From: an uncultured Corynebacterium sp.
GTDB taxonomy: Bacteria; Actinomycetota; Actinomycetes; Mycobacteriales; Mycobacteriaceae
Assembly (NCBI RefSeq): GCF_946998835.1
Contig: NZ_CAMQAZ010000020.1
Span: 1 to 47,163 of the forward strand
Reading direction: 5' to 3'
DNA length: 47,163 nucleotides
Part shown: piece after piece, positions 45,541-47,163 of the stretch
Numbering within the stretch: the first letter of the stretch is position 1
How the letters are laid out: every line of letters starts with the position of its first letter
The notes under the pieces: model-generated
Told to the model about the DNA's origin: nothing
Databases searched by the model: none
Seen by the model: only the letters and a program-made list of their open reading frames with translations
Position numbers and translations under genes: made by a program

Positions 45541-46633
45541 TGATCTCTGGATCCACACCAGATTCCAGCATGAGTGACACCATCGTGTGACGTGCAGAGT
45601 GTAAATCCACATCACGTACCCCCGCTCTCGCGCAGAGTTCATGCCACGCCAGGTTGTCGTAGCGTGACGTTAATGGCCGCCCCTTTTCATCGACGAACAC
45701 CAGACTTTGCCCGCCGGATTCTGCTTTCCAGTCGCGCATTGCTTGCGCTGTCGCAACGGTCATCGGAGTCACACGGATAGATGCAGCAGTTTTCGGACGC
45801 TGCAGCCACAGCCCCATGTATGCGGGCCGTAGCTCGAAATCCTCGGCTGCGTCCGGCTCACGTACCGTACAACGCGCTGCAGACACCCCCGCCCCGCACA
45901 CACAGTCGCGTCCGTGCCGCCACGGCACCCGCTGCAGCTGCCACGACAAGTCCAACGCTTCCACCCCAGGGGTAAGGTCCACCCGCTCCCATTCCAGGCC
46001 CAGACACTCCCCTTGGCGCGCCCCGGTCTGCAACGCCATGAGCCAGCGGGCGCGCCACATCGCGGACTCACCCTGAATCGTGGTGATCAGGGCGCGGACT
46101 TCAGCGGCCGATAGGGCTTCACGTTCACGGCTGACAGCGCGGGGCTTGTCCATCTTGTCGCACACGTTTGCCGCGATCTTGTCCTCGCGTACCGCGTCCT
46201 GCAAGCATTTGCGCAGCGTGTTGTGGACCGCTTCGACGGTGCGTGAGCTGGCCCCACCGTCACGCATGACCGTATGCAGGTGACGCACATCGTCGGTAGT
46301 CAGCGCGTCGAGTTTCCTAGCTCCCAGGGTCGGGATGATATGCCTGCGACCATAGGAGCGGTAGTTGGCGAGCACGTTTGGGCGTACCCGGTGCGCTGCA
46401 ATCTCGTCACACCAGTGCGTCCACCACTGCCCCACGGTCGGGGTGGTGCCTGCGATGTAGGTGCCGGTGGCGATTTGGCGAGCGATTTCACGACGACGGG
46501 CCACAAGGTCGTTCTTGCGTGTGGCGGTGACTTCACGACGGCGGGGTTTGCCGTCCGGGCCGACACCGGCGTTGACCATGAAGCCGAAACGCCCGTTCTT
46601 CTTGCGGTAGATGTTGCCTAGGGTTGCACTCAT
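45440..46633 (-). CDS. int: Tyrosine integrase
   Basis: A 397-residue site-specific recombinase: N-terminal arm-binding beta domain (IYRKKNGRFGFMVNAGVGPD), core-binding SAM-like domain (residues ~65-165) and catalytic domain with Arg (LQTGARQGECLGLEW), His-x-x-Arg (LHSARHTMVSLMLESG), a second His (IVGHSTL) and Tyr (STRHYLHVS). An insert in the catalytic domain holds a Cys cluster (CVCGAGVSAARC). It should recombine the tRNA-derived attP at 46795-46844 with the host tRNA-Gly gene. Confidence 0.95.
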   Translation of the reverse strand: MSATLGNIYRKKNGRFGFMVNAGVGPDGKPRRREVTATRKNDLVARRREIARQIATGTYIAGTTPTVGQWWTHWCDEIAAHRVRPNVLANYRSYGRRHIIPTLGARKLDALTTDDVRHLHTVMRDGGASSRTVEAVHNTLRKCLQDAVREDKIAANVCDKMDKPRAVSREREALSAAEVRALITTIQGESAMWRARWLMALQTGARQGECLGLEWERVDLTPGVEALDLSWQLQRVPWRHGRDCVCGAGVSAARCTVREPDAAEDFELRPAYMGLWLQRPKTAASIRVTPMTVATAQAMRDWKAESGGQSLVFVDEKGRPLTSRYDNLAWHELCARAGVRDVDLHSARHTMVSLMLESGVDPEIIRQIVGHSTLVSTRHYLHVSQDAARAALSAWGG

Positions 46634-46667
46634 TGGGGGTAGCTCTCTTTCGGGTCAGAGTGGTTGG

Positions 46668-46681
46668 CTGCATGCATGCAG
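46668..46681. promoter_or_regulatory. Palindrome CTGCATGCATGCAG near int start
   Basis: A perfect 14-bp palindrome 35 bp upstream of the int start. The core TGCATGCA recurs at 46894-46901 on the other side of attP, so both may be arm-type sites for integrase or excisionase. Confidence 0.45.
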
Positions 46682-46696
46682 TTTTGCTGCACCGCC

Positions 46697-46736
46697 GGTT
46701 CCTCCCCAGTCCGCACGGTTCCTATGGGCAACATTA
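46697..46736 (-). promoter_or_regulatory. Integrase control region: GGTTCC pair plus TAATGTTGC
   Basis: GGTTCC at 46697-46702 and 46717-46722 (20 bp apart) and GCAACATTA at 46728-46736 (TAATGTTGC towards int). The same two motifs in the same order mark the early promoter at 44699-44779, so int appears to share its regulator(s). Confidence 0.55.
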
Positions 46737-46794
46737 GGCCGCAACTCGCGACCTGGGGAAACTGTAACTAACGCTGCCTAGGATAGCATTAAAG

Positions 46795-46844
46795 TTCAGC
46801 TTCCCAAGCTGAGAGTGCGAGTTCGATTCTCGTCGCCGGCTCCA
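46795..46844 (+). other. attP: 3' half of a tRNA-Gly(CCC) gene
   Basis: The plus strand reads the anticodon arm (TCAGC-TTCCCAA-GCTGA, anticodon CCC), variable region, T-arm (GCGAG-TTCGATT-CTCGT), acceptor strand CGCCGGC, T and CCA. No 5' half (GCCGGCG) precedes it, so it is not a functional gene. Tyrosine integrases commonly use such tRNA 3' halves so that the host gene is restored on integration. Position beside int supports attP. Confidence 0.85.
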
Positions 46845-46893
46845 AGGTAAAACAGTATTTTCGGGGGATTCTGTCAAGCGGGTGCTGCACAAA

Positions 46894-46901
46894 TGCATGC
46901 A
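46894..46901. promoter_or_regulatory. TGCATGCA, distal arm site candidate
   Basis: This octamer lies 50 bp beyond the attP core and matches the centre of the palindrome at 46668. The paired arrangement around attP is what integrase arm sites look like, but the motif is short. Confidence 0.35.
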
Positions 46902-46922
46902 CTTGGACAAGGGGGACGATAA

Positions 46923-46953
46923 ACCCCCGCCGACAATGCTGTCGAGCGGGGGT
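46923..46953 (-). terminator. Late operon terminator after the fibre gene
   Basis: ACCCCCGC-CGACA (46923-46935), a 4-base loop and TGTCG-A-GCGGGGGT (46940-46953) form a 13-bp stem with one bulge. In minus-strand reading it follows the fibre gene stop at 46985 and is followed by TTTATCG. A second small hairpin (CTGCGC/GCGCAG) lies between. It shields attP and int from late transcription. Confidence 0.85.
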
Positions 46954-46984
46954 GTTGCAATGCTGCGCGGGATAGCGCAGGCCC

Positions 46985-47163
46985 TTAGTTGATTGGTTGT
47001 CCGTCTGGTGTGTAGAAGATTTCTCTGAGTCTGAGACCGGATTTTGCGTTTATTCGCATAATGTTTTGTGGTTTTGTGCCGTCTTTTCGGATTAGTCGCA
47101 CCGTCGTGAGCGACGAACACCCAGAGAACATGTAGGACATGTCGGTGACCTGACTGGTGTCCA
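46985..47163 (-). CDS. BspA-repeat tail fibre C-terminus (3' part, enters from right edge)
   Basis: The last 59 codons of a minus-strand gene: DTSQVTDMSYMFSGCSSLTT, then a basic end that stops at TAA 46985-46987. The repeat MFSGCSSLT also ends the gene that leaves the left edge, and the DNA shares a 24-bp identical block. A simple head-to-tail join of the window ends leaves the frame off by one, and two added bases would restore it. This fits a circular genome opened, or a repeat collapsed, at this point. Confidence 0.75.
   Translation of the reverse strand, partial: DTSQVTDMSYMFSGCSSLTTVRLIRKDGTKPQNIMRINAKSGLRLREIFYTPDGQPIN

Noticed and set aside
46795..46844. Complete tRNA-Gly gene
   Set aside because: The 5' acceptor strand and D-arm are missing upstream, so only the 3' half exists, as expected for attP.
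1..47163. Integrated prophage with host flanks
   Set aside because: There is one att-like core only, no housekeeping gene at either edge, and both edges belong to phage tail genes.

Overview
The window reads as one temperate, long-tailed (siphovirus-type) phage genome of an actinobacterium, most likely a Corynebacterium or close relative. The reasons are a WhiB-family regulator, GC-rich coding sequence, many GTG/TTG starts, a head and tail gene order typical of actinophages, and an attachment site made from the 3' half of a tRNA-Gly(CCC) gene. No host gene is visible at either edge. The gene that leaves the left edge (minus strand, last start at 1007) and the gene fragment that enters from the right edge (stop at 46985-46987) look like two parts of the same tail protein, so the genome is probably circular (or circularly permuted) and was opened inside a repeat of that gene.

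Layout, following transcription on the minus strand from high to low coordinates. 46985-45440: late terminator, attP, tyrosine integrase. 44841-45540: plus-strand XRE repressor and an overlapping small gene. 44646-38153: early operon with a candidate excisionase, YqaJ-type exonuclease plus RecT annealing protein, a double-HTH protein, and a replication initiator whose gene carries 11-bp iterons (probable origin). 38047-29176: a tightly overlapped run of small genes including ssb, rusA, dut, whiB and two tRNA-Gln genes. 28801-9346: ParB-like protein, terminase, portal, minor head protein, scaffold, capsid, connectors, tail tube, frameshifted tail-assembly chaperones, tape measure and minor tail proteins. 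9314-6570: endolysin and three membrane proteins, closed by a terminator at 6427-6468. 3960-1 and 47163-46985: three tail-fibre-type genes with collagen-like, alanine-rich coiled-coil and BspA-like repeat regions.

Two plus-strand islands break this order and look like prophage-expressed 'moron' cassettes. The first (4097-6409) holds an HTH protein, a protein with a conserved HWR-type C-terminus, two small genes, twin promoters and a tRNA-like T-arm/acceptor minihelix. The second (21536-23543) holds a lipoprotein, a small HTH protein, an AntA/KilAC-type antirepressor and two small genes.

The strongest unexplained signals are regulatory. (1) A recurring leader (a hairpin with loop CTGCCA, then ACCCACCAACC, then a purine-rich RBS) precedes at least eight early genes, similar in concept to the start-associated sequences of cluster K mycobacteriophages. 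(2) The asymmetric 9-mer TAATGTTGC sits before five transcription units, oriented towards the downstream gene. (3) GGTTCC is repeated four times at an exact 10-bp period in the early control region and twice, 20 bp apart, before the integrase. (4) The initiator gene carries 11-bp iterons and an 8-bp tandem repeat.

All functional calls come from reading motifs, order and spacing by eye; no database search was possible.
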